Assembly: GCA_026314275.1 (NCBI GenBank)
Contig: CP111109.1
Coordinates: 620,001-684,000, forward strand
Source of the DNA: JAGOEY01 sp017997515
GTDB lineage: Bacteria > Pseudomonadota > Gammaproteobacteria > Burkholderiales > Burkholderiaceae_C
Direction of reading: 5' to 3'
Length of the DNA: 64,000 nucleotides
The translations under genes and the position numbers were made by a program. How positions within the stretch are numbered: the stretch's first letter is position 1; each line of letters opens with the position of its first letter. Positions 1 through 7,964 of this stretch are shown here, piece after piece. Under the pieces are notes generated by a model. It saw only the letters and a program-made list of their open reading frames with translations, did no database searches and was not told the origin of the DNA.

Positions 1-400
1 GCTCATAGCTCTTGAAGGCCTTGTGAGGCTCCTGGGGTGTTGCAGGCTTGAGGGCATGGAGGTTGCCCACACCATGCCTGCGCAAACACCGGTCCAGCCC
101 TGAGCGAGAGACATCGGGGCAAAGGAACTCACGGGTCACGGCCAGCAAGTCATCCAGTGGCAGTAACAGGGTGCGTCGCAGATGTACCACGATGGTTTCT
201 TGTGCAGAAGTCAGTGTGGTTTGCAGACGGTGTGCGGTGTGCGAGCGATCCTGCACCGATTGGCGTGACTTCCATTTGTAGATGGTGGCTTCGCTTACGC
301 CAAAGCGGCAGGCCAAGGCTTTGGCGCTCTCAGTGCTGGCGGCAATCTCGGCGCGGATGGCAGGGGTCGTTCGGGCTCTCTTGTGCAGGGCGATCATCAT
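1..400 (-). CDS. IS481-family transposase, N-terminal part (runs off the window)
   Basis: The minus strand from 400 is open to the window edge and encodes about 133 residues beginning MMIALHKRARTTPAIRAEIA. It has a helix-turn-helix (FGVSEATIYKWKSR) and the LLLPLDDLLAVTREFL and SGLDRCLRRHGVGNL blocks typical of the N-terminal half of IS481-type DDE transposases. The DDE catalytic core lies outside the window, so integrity cannot be judged. The ATG at 400 overlaps the end of a short upstream reading frame (TCATGATG). It lies against an integron remnant and probably truncated that cassette array. Confidence 0.8.
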   Translation of the reverse strand, partial: MMIALHKRARTTPAIRAEIAASTESAKALACRFGVSEATIYKWKSRQSVQDRSHTAHRLQTTLTSAQETIVVHLRRTLLLPLDDLLAVTREFLCPDVSRSGLDRCLRRHGVGNLHALKPATPQEPHKAFKSYE

Positions 401-510
401 GACGGTGTAGCTCCTTCGGCTTGAAGTTGCTCAATCAGCACGCGCATTACATCGCGGGCCATGAACAGGGGGTAGCGCTTGGAGTCTATACAATCGTCCG
501 GGATGCGACA
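1..510 (-). mobile_element. Partial IS481-type insertion sequence
   Basis: This stretch contains the transposase start and about 110 bp of upstream sequence. The probable outer end, read on the minus strand, is TGTCGCATCCCGGACG at about 510; it begins TGT as many IS481 ends do. The opposite end and any target duplication are beyond the window, so the boundary is an inference. A short frame ending in QLQAEGATPS overlaps the transposase start and looks like internal IS sequence rather than a gene. Confidence 0.5.
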
Positions 511-585
511 GCTACAAAGTAAGGAGCAATTAACCCAATAGGATCATTGGCTAGAAGCCATTTTCCTTATGAAATTCGCATTTAA
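511..585 (-). other. Start of a second integron cassette, cut by the IS
   Basis: Just beyond the attC crossover, the minus strand begins TTAAATGCG, as a following cassette should. An AAGGAAA ribosome-binding-like stretch then precedes ATGGCTTCTAGCCAATGA, which stops after five codons. No longer frame survives before the IS-like sequence begins near 510, so this is best read as the 5' stub of a lost cassette. Confidence 0.45.
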
Positions 586-730
586 CGCATACGCGCGGTC
601 AAGCGGTATGGTGGGGTCGGATGAAGGGAGCCTCAGCGCCGAGCGCCTAGGAAGCGATCCATTGCTACATGGCCGAACGAACTAAGGTAAGCGGCAGCTG
701 AAAGCTGTCCGCTTGAGCGCCGGGTTAGGA
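580..730 (-). other. Integron attC recombination site (151 bp)
   Basis: Read on the minus strand, the site starts with an R''-type box TCCTAAC (730-724) and ends with an R'-type box GTTAAAT (586-580) that fits GTTRRRY. Inside, CGCTCAAGCGG and CCGCTTGACCG form the L-type inverted repeat with one unpaired position. A further hairpin, AAGCGG...CCGCTT, is nested near one end. The length matches the long attC sites of chromosomal integrons rather than the short ones of mobile class 1 cassettes. It lies immediately downstream of the cassette gene. Confidence 0.8.
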
Positions 731-1491
731 AATCTACCAGTTTTTTTGTGCTAAATATCGCCAAAGAAAAAAGTCTGAGAGCCACTTGGAAAAGAGGGTT
801 GGGATGCTGGCTCAGATAAGTCCTTAGTGACACGTTCGCAGCATTCAATTGCAGCTGGACATCTGATGTCAAGAAACTGCTTTCTTGAATTTTCTGCGAA
901 CCAAATAAAACGATATTCGGCTTCATGCGCAAAAGATATATGCTTCATGAAGTAAGCGTCTATGGCGAGTTTTGCGGTTCGGAGTTTCTGTTCTTGAAAC
1001 CATGAATCCGAATTCACGCCCGCAGTGGGTACAATTATTGGATTTGGATCAGACTTCGTGATCATTGTATTTTTACGGTAAATACAGAAGCCCTCAGTTC
1101 CTCCAATAAATCCTGGAATTTGACGTGATACTGCATCTGCGAATTTTAAGCTATCGAAAATACGAAATGCAGACGCTGAGCCGTCATTTTCACCTATCGG
1201 TGTCTCTACAGTTGACGCGCACATAATGTAGGCTTCCTGTCCGCACGCTCCAAGAATGCTCAAAGAGCCCGTTGGAGTATTGACCTCCATAGCTACGAGC
1301 CCTTCTTGTCCGTCTCTACGTTTTTCATCAGGATGTCGCCGGAAAGCCTCAAATGAAGAAAGGCGAAGCGAACCATCATTGAAAAATGCGTCGACATATT
1401 CAGTATTAATTTGTCTGACCAACGTAGGTAATCGAACTGTCCATGGTCTAGTAAACGCAAAGTTCATTTCAAGCATTTTATATAGTCCTAA
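586..1491 (-). mobile_element. Integron gene cassette (906 bp)
   Basis: The cassette begins on the minus strand with TTAGGA (1491-1486) and ends at the G of GTTAAAT in its attC (586). The leading TTAGGA is the exact complement of the TCCTAA in its own R'' box, as required if the cassette was once a free circle. One open frame almost fills it, with only about 15 bp from the cassette start to the likely ATG. Orientation is opposite to intI, the canonical integron layout. Confidence 0.8.
751..1476 (-). CDS. Cassette-borne protein of unknown function, DUF2971-like
   Basis: The chosen start (MLEMNF, 1476) gives 241 residues; MNFAF at 1467 is an alternative. Upstream in-frame codons lie outside the cassette and are not favoured. 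AGGA inside the cassette core site can act as the ribosome-binding site, 9 nt from the ATG. The protein is soluble, with no signal or membrane segment. LRLSSFEAFRRHPDEKRRDG and a later EYRFIWFAE block resemble DUF2971-type proteins, which have no firmly assigned activity. Codon use is more AT-rich than in neighbouring housekeeping genes, as expected for a cassette gene. Confidence 0.65.
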   Translation of the reverse strand: MLEMNFAFTRPWTVRLPTLVRQINTEYVDAFFNDGSLRLSSFEAFRRHPDEKRRDGQEGLVAMEVNTPTGSLSILGACGQEAYIMCASTVETPIGENDGSASAFRIFDSLKFADAVSRQIPGFIGGTEGFCIYRKNTMITKSDPNPIIVPTAGVNSDSWFQEQKLRTAKLAIDAYFMKHISFAHEAEYRFIWFAENSRKQFLDIRCPAAIECCERVTKDLSEPASQPSFPSGSQTFFFGDI

Positions 1492-1492
1492 T
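1486..1492 (-). other. attI/cassette junction
   Basis: On the minus strand this reads ATTAGGA, one base away from the GTTRRRY core (expected GTTAGGA). It lies between the divergent intI remnant and the cassette gene, where attI should be. The substitution of the invariant G suggests the site has decayed. Confidence 0.6.
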
Positions 1493-1625
1493 GTAATGTA
1501 GACCGCAGAACCCGGTTGATGCATCCGGGCCGCGACGATACATCTTTTGAAAAAAGTCCCGCAACCCGCTTGCCTGTTGGCTTGCAAAGCAAGATATTGA
1601 ATAAATAAACAGGTATAAATTTTTC

Positions 1626-1902
1626 ATGAGACCCGGTACGCCTCCGCTGCAGTCCATCCGTTTGCTCGACCAAGTGCTAGAGCGGATTCGATATTTGCAC
1701 TATAGCCTCAAGACGGAAAAGGCTTATCTGCACTGGGTCCGCTTTTTTTATTCGCTGGAACGCAACGCAGCATGGCGGCATGCGGCACCCGCGAGACATG
1801 GGCAAAACGGAAATCGAAGCGTTTTTTTCAATGATGGCAAATGAGCGCAAGGTGTCGGAATTTCACACACAAGCAGGCTTCGCCTTGAATAATCAAATTT
1901 GA
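1626..1902 (+). pseudogene. intI: Integron integrase (intI), frameshifted N-terminal remnant
   Basis: The frame from 1626 encodes LLDQVLERIRYLHYSLKTEK, the N-terminal SAM-like domain of integron tyrosine recombinases. After a run of seven T (1743-1749) the homology moves to the next frame (FFIRWNATQ, then MRHPRDMGKTEIEAFF and NERKVS); removing one T restores it. Homology ends at about 1890, where a repeat-core palindrome begins, so the catalytic domain with its R-H-R-Y residues is missing. A functional IntI is about 320-340 residues, so this cannot work. It points away from the cassette, as intI does in integrons. Confidence 0.85.
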
Positions 1903-1911
1903 TAGCACCTT
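1890..1911. repeat. Family A hairpin core, degenerate
   Basis: AATCAAATTTGATAGCACC resembles the AGCTAT...ATAGCA palindrome that ends family A repeats elsewhere in the window. It lies exactly where recognisable integrase homology stops, so it may mark a deletion or insertion junction. Only the core is visible. Confidence 0.4.
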
Positions 1912-1952
1912 CCGCACTACCAACGTAGGTTAGATGCCATTTTTAATGCAAA

Positions 1953-1971
1953 AACCCGCACAAGGCGGGTT
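1953..1971 (-). terminator. Rho-independent terminator of serA
   Basis: On the minus strand, AACCCGC, a short loop and GCGGGTT are followed by TTTTGC. The hairpin lies about 35 bp after the serA stop codon. Confidence 0.75.
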
Positions 1972-2006
1972 TCATACTGTCAACAGCACGCAGTGCGCGC
2001 GCCGCT

Positions 2007-3236
2007 TCAGAACAGCACCCGACTCCGAATAGTCCCCCGCACCTCAGCCAGCTTTTCCAGCGCCAGATCAGACGACGCCGCGTCAATATCAATCACCACA
2101 TACCCCACCTGCTCGTTGGTCTGCAGGTACTGGCCCGAGATGTTGATGTGGTTGTCCGAGAAGATGCGGTTGATCTCGGACAGGACACCCGGCACGTTGT
2201 GGTGGATGTGCAGGATGCGGTGTTTGCCGGGGTGGGCGGGCAGCGCCACCTCGGGGAAGTTGACGGACGAAATGGACGTGCCGTTGTCGCTGTACTTCAC
2301 CAGCTTCTCGGCCACTTCGCCGCCGATATTGGCCTGGGCTTCCATGGTGGAGCCGCCGATGTGCGGGGTGAGGATCACGTTGTCGAGCCCGCGCAGGGGC
2401 GACTGGAACTCTTCGTTGTTGCTGCCGGGCTCGACCGGGAACACGTCCACGGCTGCGCCCCACAGCTTTTCGCTCTTGATGCCTTCGGCCAGCGCGTCAA
2501 TATCCACCACCGTGCCGCGTGCGGCATTGATCAGGATGCCGCCTTGCTTCATGGCGGCGATTTCGGCGGGGCCGATCATCCATTGGGTGGAGGGCAGTTC
2601 GGGCACATGCAGGCTGACGATGTCGCTCTGGGCCAGCAGGTCGTGCAGCTTGGGCACCTGGCGTGCGTTGCCCAGTGGCAGTTTGCTGACCACGTCGTAA
2701 AACGCCACGTGCATGCCCAGCCCTTCGGCCAGCACCGACAGCTGGGTGCCAATGGAGCCGTAGCCCACGATGCCCAGCGTTTTGCTACGGATTTCATGCG
2801 AGTGCACGGCGGACTTCATCCAGCCGCCCCGGTGCACCAGCGCGTTTTTGGCGGGGATGCCGCGCAGCAGCAGGATCGCTTCGGCCAGCACCAGCTCGGC
2901 CACCGAACGGGTGTTGGAATACGGGGCGTTAAACACTGCCACGCCACGTTCGCGCGCTGCGTTCAGGTCTACCTGGTTGGTGCCAATGCAGAAGCAGCCC
3001 ACAGCCACCAGCTTGGGCGCGGCCGACAACACGTCGGCGGTGAGTTTGCTTTGCGAGCGAATGCCCAGAAAGTGCACGTCGGCCAGTTTGGCCTTGAGCT
3101 CTTCACCTTGCAGCGCCTTGGGCAGTGTTTCGATCTGGCTGTAACCGGCCGCACGCAGCGCCTCGATGGCGGAGGCATGGATGCCCTCCAGCATCAAAAA
3201 CTTGATCTTGCTTTTGTCCAGGGATGTCTTGCTCAT
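2007..3236 (-). CDS. serA: D-3-phosphoglycerate dehydrogenase
   Basis: This enzyme oxidises 3-phosphoglycerate to 3-phosphohydroxypyruvate with NAD, the first committed step of serine synthesis, in the cytosol. At 409 residues it matches the E. coli SerA form. A Rossmann fold carries GYGSIG at about residues 158-163, the catalytic Arg is in NAARGTVVD (Arg240), and a His lies in LTPHIGGST. The C-terminal ACT domain (about 338-409, ISGQYLQTNEQVGYVVIDID) normally binds serine for feedback inhibition. The gene is a single unit ending in a terminator, transcribed away from the ugp operon. Confidence 0.95.
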   Translation of the reverse strand: MSKTSLDKSKIKFLMLEGIHASAIEALRAAGYSQIETLPKALQGEELKAKLADVHFLGIRSQSKLTADVLSAAPKLVAVGCFCIGTNQVDLNAARERGVAVFNAPYSNTRSVAELVLAEAILLLRGIPAKNALVHRGGWMKSAVHSHEIRSKTLGIVGYGSIGTQLSVLAEGLGMHVAFYDVVSKLPLGNARQVPKLHDLLAQSDIVSLHVPELPSTQWMIGPAEIAAMKQGGILINAARGTVVDIDALAEGIKSEKLWGAAVDVFPVEPGSNNEEFQSPLRGLDNVILTPHIGGSTMEAQANIGGEVAEKLVKYSDNGTSISSVNFPEVALPAHPGKHRILHIHHNVPGVLSEINRIFSDNHINISGQYLQTNEQVGYVVIDIDAASSDLALEKLAEVRGTIRSRVLF

Positions 3237-3479
3237 GCGGGTGCCTAAGGTCAGATATGAAAGCGGATGGAATGGGGTTCACCCCAGGAACATGCCCCGA
3301 AATGAGGCGTCATCCTAGCATGCTGCACTGCACAAGAGCGCGTGCTGGAGCCCTTCTGCAAACGCGGGAATTCCCCTCGAACAAGCCCTCTAGAATGCGC
3401 CTGCCGCAGCCGCTGGATGTGCCTATTGGATGCACCAGTTTGGACGGCCGCCGGGTTTCCCCGGTTGAGTGGGCTGCGC

Positions 3480-3513
3480 GTTTGTGACACAAGCTCATGT
3501 CAGTGTCACAAAC
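3480..3513. promoter_or_regulatory. Perfect inverted repeat upstream of ugpB, probable operator
   Basis: GTTTGTGACAC (3480-3490) and GTGTCACAAAC (3503-3513) form an 11-bp perfect inverted repeat with a 12-bp spacer, 40 bp before the ugpB start. Its symmetry and position suggest a dimeric regulator of the ugp operon. The rest of the 317-bp serA-ugpB intergenic stretch shows no gene. The cognate regulator is not in the window. Confidence 0.6.
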
Positions 3514-3553
3514 ACGTCCTACCATCGCTTTTTTCCCCATTTCAGGAGATTCC

Positions 3554-4864
3554 ATGAAATTCAAGACTTTGGGCCTCACGGCCGCGCTCGCCCTCACCAT
3601 GGGTGCACCGGCTTACGCCCAAACCGAGATCCAGTGGTGGCACGCCATGAGCGGCCCGCTGGGCGAATGGGTCAATGACCAGGCCAAACAGTTCAACGAC
3701 AGCCAGAAGGACTACAAGGTTGTGCCCACCTACAAGGGCACCTACGCCGAAGCCATGACCGGCGCGGTGGCCGCGTTCCGTGCGGGCAATGCGCCCCACA
3801 TCCTGCAAGGCCAGGAAGTCGCCACCGCCACGCTGATGGCCGCCAAGGGCGCCATCAAGCCGGTGGGCGAAGTGATGAAGGAAGGCGGCGTCAAGTTCGA
3901 CCAGAACGCCTACATCCCAGCCGTTGCGGGTTACTACACCGCCGCCAATGGCCAGATGCTGTCGCTGCCGTTCAACAGCTCGACCACGGTTTTCTACTAC
4001 AACAAGGACGCGTTCAAAGCCGCTGGCCTGGATGCCGACAAAGCCCCCTCGACCTGGCCTGAAGTGGCCCTGGCCGCAGCCAAGCTCAAAGCCGCTGGCC
4101 ACAAGTGCCCGTTCACCACCAGCTGGATCAGCTGGACGCAGCTGGAAAGCTTCTCGACCTGGCACAACACCCTGTACGCCACCCAAAACAACGGTTTTGG
4201 TGGCACCAATGCCCGCCTGGCGTTTAACTCGCCGCTGCACCTGCGCCACTTTGAAAACCTGGCCAACATGTCCAAACAAGGCCTGTTTGTGTACAAGGGC
4301 CGCGACAACGTGGCTGACGTGTCCTTCCCCTCGGGTGAATGCGCGATGATGACCGGCTCGTCCGGCCTGTACGCGCGGGTGGCCAAGGAAGCCAAGTTTG
4401 CCTACGGTATTGCACCGCTGCCCTACTACCCTGACGTGGCAGGTGCACCGCAAAACACCATCATTGGTGGCGCCAGCCTGTGGGTCATGGCGGGCAAGAA
4501 GCCAGCGGAATACAAGGGTGTGGCGCAGTTCTTCCAGTTCCTGTCGGGTGCGGAAGTGCAGTCCGCCAGCCACAAGCGTACGGGTTACCTGCCCATCACC
4601 ATGGCCGCCTATGACCTGACGGTCAAATCCGGCTTCTACAAGCAGTTCCCCGGCACCGACGTGGCCGTGACCCAGATGATCCGCAAGACCACCGACAAGT
4701 CGCGTGGTGTGCGCCTGGGCAACTTCCTGCAGGTGCGAACCATCATTGACGAAGAAACCGAGCAAATCTGGGCCGGCAAAAAGACCGCCAAAGAAGCGCT
4801 GGACACCGCCGTGCAGCGTGGAAATGAGCAGCTGGAACGCTTCCAGAAGGCTAACAAGTCCTGA
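3554..4864 (+). CDS. ugpB: sn-glycerol-3-phosphate ABC transporter, periplasmic binding protein
   Basis: UgpB captures sn-glycerol-3-phosphate and glycerophosphodiesters in the periplasm and delivers them to UgpAE. The start at 3554 was chosen over an upstream ATG because it follows CAGGAGATTCC and opens directly into a signal peptide (MKFKTLGLTAALALTMGAPA) cleaved near AYA-Q. The mature protein is an extracellular solute-binding protein type 1 (436 residues in total) with the QWWHAMSG start characteristic of UgpB. It is the first gene of a ugpBAEC-ugpQ set. Confidence 0.93.
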   Translation: MKFKTLGLTAALALTMGAPAYAQTEIQWWHAMSGPLGEWVNDQAKQFNDSQKDYKVVPTYKGTYAEAMTGAVAAFRAGNAPHILQGQEVATATLMAAKGAIKPVGEVMKEGGVKFDQNAYIPAVAGYYTAANGQMLSLPFNSSTTVFYYNKDAFKAAGLDADKAPSTWPEVALAAAKLKAAGHKCPFTTSWISWTQLESFSTWHNTLYATQNNGFGGTNARLAFNSPLHLRHFENLANMSKQGLFVYKGRDNVADVSFPSGECAMMTGSSGLYARVAKEAKFAYGIAPLPYYPDVAGAPQNTIIGGASLWVMAGKKPAEYKGVAQFFQFLSGAEVQSASHKRTGYLPITMAAYDLTVKSGFYKQFPGTDVAVTQMIRKTTDKSRGVRLGNFLQVRTIIDEETEQIWAGKKTAKEALDTAVQRGNEQLERFQKANKS

Positions 4865-4887
4865 TACAAGTCTGATGTTCGCTGGCG

Positions 4888-4914
4888 TTTTTCCGGTGCG
4901 CCGCACCGGAAAAA
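4888..4914. terminator. Intercistronic hairpin between ugpB and ugpA
   Basis: TTTTTCCGGTGCG and CGCACCGGAAAAA are perfect inverted 13-mers separated by one base. A hairpin after a binding-protein gene often protects its mRNA or partly terminates, so that the binding protein is made in excess over the membrane subunits. No U-run follows the stem, so full termination is unlikely. Confidence 0.55.
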
Positions 4915-4982
4915 CTGGCTGATAGACTCGCAACCCGCTCCCTGGCCTGCCATGGAGCGGGTTTGCTTTACTGAAATGGCTT

Positions 4983-5864
4983 ATGGAAAAACGCGTCCTC
5001 TTCCCCTCTTCCTGGCTGCCGTGGGCCCTGCTGCTGCCGCAGCTGGTGATCATCACGGTGTTCTTTTTCTGGCCCGCAGGCCAGGCCTTGCTGCAGTCGT
5101 TCCAGATGCAGGACGCGTTTGGCACGTCCACCGAGTGGGTGGGCTTTGAGAATTTCCGTCACCTCTGGAACGACGAGGCTTACCTGGAATCCTTCCGGGT
5201 CACGGCCGTGTTTTCGGTGCTGGTGGCCACGTTGGGTATCGGCATTTCGCTGGTGCTGGCGATTTTTGCCGACCGCATCGTGCGCGGCGCCATGCTCTAC
5301 AAAACCCTGCTGATCCTGCCGTATGCCGTGGCCCCTGCGGTGGCCGGTGTGTTGTGGGTGTTCATGTTTTCTCCGTCGCTCGGGGTGGTGTCGTATGGCC
5401 TGCGCCAAATCGGCGTCGAATGGAACCATTTGCTCAACTCCAACCACGCCATGACACTGATCGTGTCGGCCGCCGTGTGGAAGCAAATCTCCTACAACTT
5501 CCTGTTCTTCCTGGCAGGCCTGCAGTCGATCCCACGCTCGCTGATCGAAGCCGCAGCCATTGACGGTGCCCGGCCCTGGCGCCGGTTCTGGACGATCCAG
5601 TTCCCGCTGCTGTCGCCCACCACCTTCTTCCTGCTGGTGATCAACGTGGTGTACGCATTCTTCGACACCTTCGCCATCATCGACGCCACCACCCAGGGCG
5701 GCCCGGGGCGCGACACACTGATCCTCGTCTACAAGGTGTACCACGACGGCTTCAAGAACGGCGACCTCGGTGGCTCGGCCGCGCAGTCGGTGGTGCTGAT
5801 GTCCATCGTGGTCATCCTCACTGTGGTGCAGTTCCGCTACGTCGAAAAGAAAGTGAATTACTGA
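4983..5864 (+). CDS. ugpA: sn-glycerol-3-phosphate ABC transporter, permease subunit
   Basis: This is one of two inner-membrane subunits of the glycerol-3-phosphate importer. The 293 residues contain about six hydrophobic segments, beginning with WLPWALLLPQLVIITVFFFW. The cytoplasmic EAA loop that contacts the ATPase is visible as EAAAIDGARPWRRFWTIQFP at about residue 190. It is separated from ugpB by 118 bp containing a hairpin and is followed 1 bp later by ugpE, so A and E are translated together. Confidence 0.93.
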   Translation: MEKRVLFPSSWLPWALLLPQLVIITVFFFWPAGQALLQSFQMQDAFGTSTEWVGFENFRHLWNDEAYLESFRVTAVFSVLVATLGIGISLVLAIFADRIVRGAMLYKTLLILPYAVAPAVAGVLWVFMFSPSLGVVSYGLRQIGVEWNHLLNSNHAMTLIVSAAVWKQISYNFLFFLAGLQSIPRSLIEAAAIDGARPWRRFWTIQFPLLSPTTFFLLVINVVYAFFDTFAIIDATTQGGPGRDTLILVYKVYHDGFKNGDLGGSAAQSVVLMSIVVILTVVQFRYVEKKVNY

Positions 5865-5865
5865 C

Positions 5866-6717
5866 ATGGTTGAACGTAGCAAAACACTGGGCTTTCTGGC
5901 CCACGCCATCATGGTGCTGGGCGTGTTGATCGTCGCCTTTCCGCTGTACCTGGCCTTTGTCGCCTCGACCCACACCGCGCAGGAAATTGTGCAGGTGCCC
6001 ATGCCCATGCTGCCCGGCAGCCACATGTGGGAAACCTACAAAACCGCGCTGATGGGCAGCGGCACGGGTGCCGGCTCGAACGCGCCGGTGGCCCGCATGA
6101 TGTGGGTCAGCCTGGTGACGGCGCTGGTTATCACGTTTGGCAAGATCGCCATCTCGCTCTTGTCGGCGTTTGCCATCGTGTACTTTCGTTTCCCGTTCAA
6201 GAACTTCTTTTTCTGGGCGATCTTCATCACGCTGATGCTGCCGGTGGAAGTGCGTATCGGCCCCACCTACCAGGTGGTGTCTGACCTGGGCATGCTCAAC
6301 AGCTACGCGGGCTTGACTGTCCCGCTGATTGCATCCGCCACCGCCACGTTTTTGTTCCGCCAGTTCTTCATGACCGTGCCGGACGAGTTGATCGAAGCGG
6401 CACGCATGGACGGTGCGGGCCCCATGCGCTTCTTCAAGGACATCCTGCTGCCGCTGTCGAAAACCTCGATTGCCGCGCTGTTTGTGATCCAGTTCATCTA
6501 CGGCTGGAACCAGTACCTCTGGCCCCTGCTGGCCACTACCACCGAGGACATGTACCCGGTGGTGATCGGTATCAAACGCATGATGGCCGGGGGTGACTCT
6601 GCCAACGAGTGGAACGTGGTGATGGCCACCGCCATTCTGGCCATGCTGCCGCCCGCTGCGGTGGTGATGCTGATGCAGAAGTGGTTTGTCAAAGGCCTGG
6701 TTGACACCGAAAAATAA
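5866..6717 (+). CDS. ugpE: sn-glycerol-3-phosphate ABC transporter, permease subunit
   Basis: This is the second permease subunit (283 residues), predicted to pair with UgpA and UgpC. There are six hydrophobic segments and an EAA motif (EAARMDGAGPMRFFKDILLP). The start lies just after the ugpA stop, indicating coupled translation. A family A repeat sits in the 79 bp between this gene and ugpC. Confidence 0.93.
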   Translation: MVERSKTLGFLAHAIMVLGVLIVAFPLYLAFVASTHTAQEIVQVPMPMLPGSHMWETYKTALMGSGTGAGSNAPVARMMWVSLVTALVITFGKIAISLLSAFAIVYFRFPFKNFFFWAIFITLMLPVEVRIGPTYQVVSDLGMLNSYAGLTVPLIASATATFLFRQFFMTVPDELIEAARMDGAGPMRFFKDILLPLSKTSIAALFVIQFIYGWNQYLWPLLATTTEDMYPVVIGIKRMMAGGDSANEWNVVMATAILAMLPPAAVVMLMQKWFVKGLVDTEK

Positions 6718-6737
6718 GCCGAAAATTTAAACGAAAT

Positions 6738-6790
6738 GTGCCTCTAGCGCACACTACGTCTGCGCAAGCAGCTATATATTTAATAGCAAA
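6738..6790 (+). repeat. Family A dispersed repeat, ugpE-ugpC gap
   Basis: This copy starts GTGCCTCTAGCGCAC and ends in the hairpin AGCTATATATTTAATAGCA. It fills most of the gap and ends 7 bp before the ugpC start, so it contributes to the ugpC ribosome-binding region. Confidence 0.75.
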
Positions 6791-6796
6791 TACCCC

Positions 6797-7804
6797 ATGG
6801 CTTCTATTACTCTCCAAAACGTCATCAAGCGCTACGGCAAAGGGCCAAGCGCCAACCAGGTTATCCACGGCGTCAACGCCGCCATTGCCGACGGTGAATT
6901 CATCGTCATCGTCGGCCCATCGGGCTGCGGCAAGTCCACCCTCCTGCGGATGGTGGCAGGGCTCGAAGAGGTGAGCGGTGGCGAGATCCTGATTGGCGAC
7001 CGCGTCGTCAACGACCTGGAACCGTCCGAACGCGACATCGCCATGGTGTTCCAGAACTACGCGCTGTACCCCCACATGACGGTGTTCGACAACATGGCCT
7101 ACGGCCTGAAGATCGCCAAGGTGTCGCTGGCCGACATCAAGACCCGTGTCGACAAAGCCGCCAAGATTCTGGAGCTGGGCCACCTGCTGGAACGCAAGCC
7201 GCGTGAGTTGTCCGGCGGCCAGCGCCAGCGTGTGGCCATGGGCCGCGCCATCGTGCGCCAGCCCAAGGTGTTTTTGTTTGACGAACCGCTGTCCAACCTG
7301 GACGCCAAGCTGCGCGCACAAACCCGGCTCGAGATCCAGAAGCTGCACCACGAACTCGGCATCACCTCCCTGTTCGTCACCCACGACCAGGTCGAGGCCA
7401 TGACACTGGCCCAGCGCATGATCGTGATGAACGGTGGTGTGATGGAGCAGTTCGGCACGCCCGAAGAGGTGTACCACCGCCCGGCGTCCACCTTTGTCGC
7501 CAGCTTCATCGGCTCCCCGCCCATGAACCTGCTGAAAGCCGCGCCCGGTGCCCGCAAAGGCGAAACCATGGGCATCCGCCCCGAGCATCTGGACGTGGGC
7601 AGCACCGGCTGGGAGGTGCAGGTGTACACGGTTGAATTGCTCGGTGCCGAGCGTCTGGTTTACGCCCGACTGGGCGACGAATCGCTGATTATTCGCGTCG
7701 AGGAAAGCGCTCCCGTGCCTGCCGCTGGCAGCACCATCCGCGTGGCCCCGCGTGAAGACCGTGTGCACTGGTTTGACACCACCTCTGGTAAACGTCTGAA
7801 TTAA
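6797..7804 (+). CDS. ugpC: sn-glycerol-3-phosphate ABC transporter, ATPase
   Basis: This cytoplasmic ATPase powers the glycerol-3-phosphate importer. Walker A is GPSGCGKST at residues 40-48, the signature is LSGGQ, Walker B is VFLFDEPLSNLD, and the switch His is in THDQVEAMT. A C-terminal TOBE/OB-like regulatory domain follows (residues about 240-335), as in MalK-type ATPases. The 335-residue length is close to the usual 350-370. There is no obvious ribosome-binding site in the family A repeat just upstream, so its translation may be weak or repeat-dependent. Confidence 0.93.
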   Translation: MASITLQNVIKRYGKGPSANQVIHGVNAAIADGEFIVIVGPSGCGKSTLLRMVAGLEEVSGGEILIGDRVVNDLEPSERDIAMVFQNYALYPHMTVFDNMAYGLKIAKVSLADIKTRVDKAAKILELGHLLERKPRELSGGQRQRVAMGRAIVRQPKVFLFDEPLSNLDAKLRAQTRLEIQKLHHELGITSLFVTHDQVEAMTLAQRMIVMNGGVMEQFGTPEEVYHRPASTFVASFIGSPPMNLLKAAPGARKGETMGIRPEHLDVGSTGWEVQVYTVELLGAERLVYARLGDESLIIRVEESAPVPAAGSTIRVAPREDRVHWFDTTSGKRLN

Positions 7805-7805
7805 C

Positions 7806-7905
7806 GGAACACCCCCAGGCTTTGCGCACTTCGTGTCGCACCGCCAACCCCCTTGCAGGGGGCAACACCAGCGCCCCGGCGAAGCCGGTTGCGCGGTGTT
7901 CCTTG
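7806..7905 (-). repeat. Family B dispersed repeat after ugpC
   Basis: It begins about 4 bp after the ugpC stop with ACACCCCCAGGCTT and contains CCCCCTTGCAGGGGG, a strong hairpin. It resembles copies at about 15.4, 18.1 and 21.4 kb. Confidence 0.75.
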
Positions 7906-7964
7906 CATTGGTCGTGGCGGTTGCATAGTCCGCGCCCAATACGCTGGCACTTCGGAAAACTGAA

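Noticed and set aside
400..510. Short frame ending QLQAEGATPS as a separate gene
   Set aside because: It lies between the likely IS end and the transposase start, lacks a credible start codon, and is best seen as IS sequence.
3490..3513. Pho box upstream of ugpB
   Set aside because: The TGTCA copies do not have the 11-bp direct-repeat spacing of PhoB boxes; the perfect inverted repeat explains the sequence better.
3542..5131. 529-residue minus-strand frame opposite ugpB
   Set aside because: It is a shadow frame over a clear signal-peptide-bearing transport protein.
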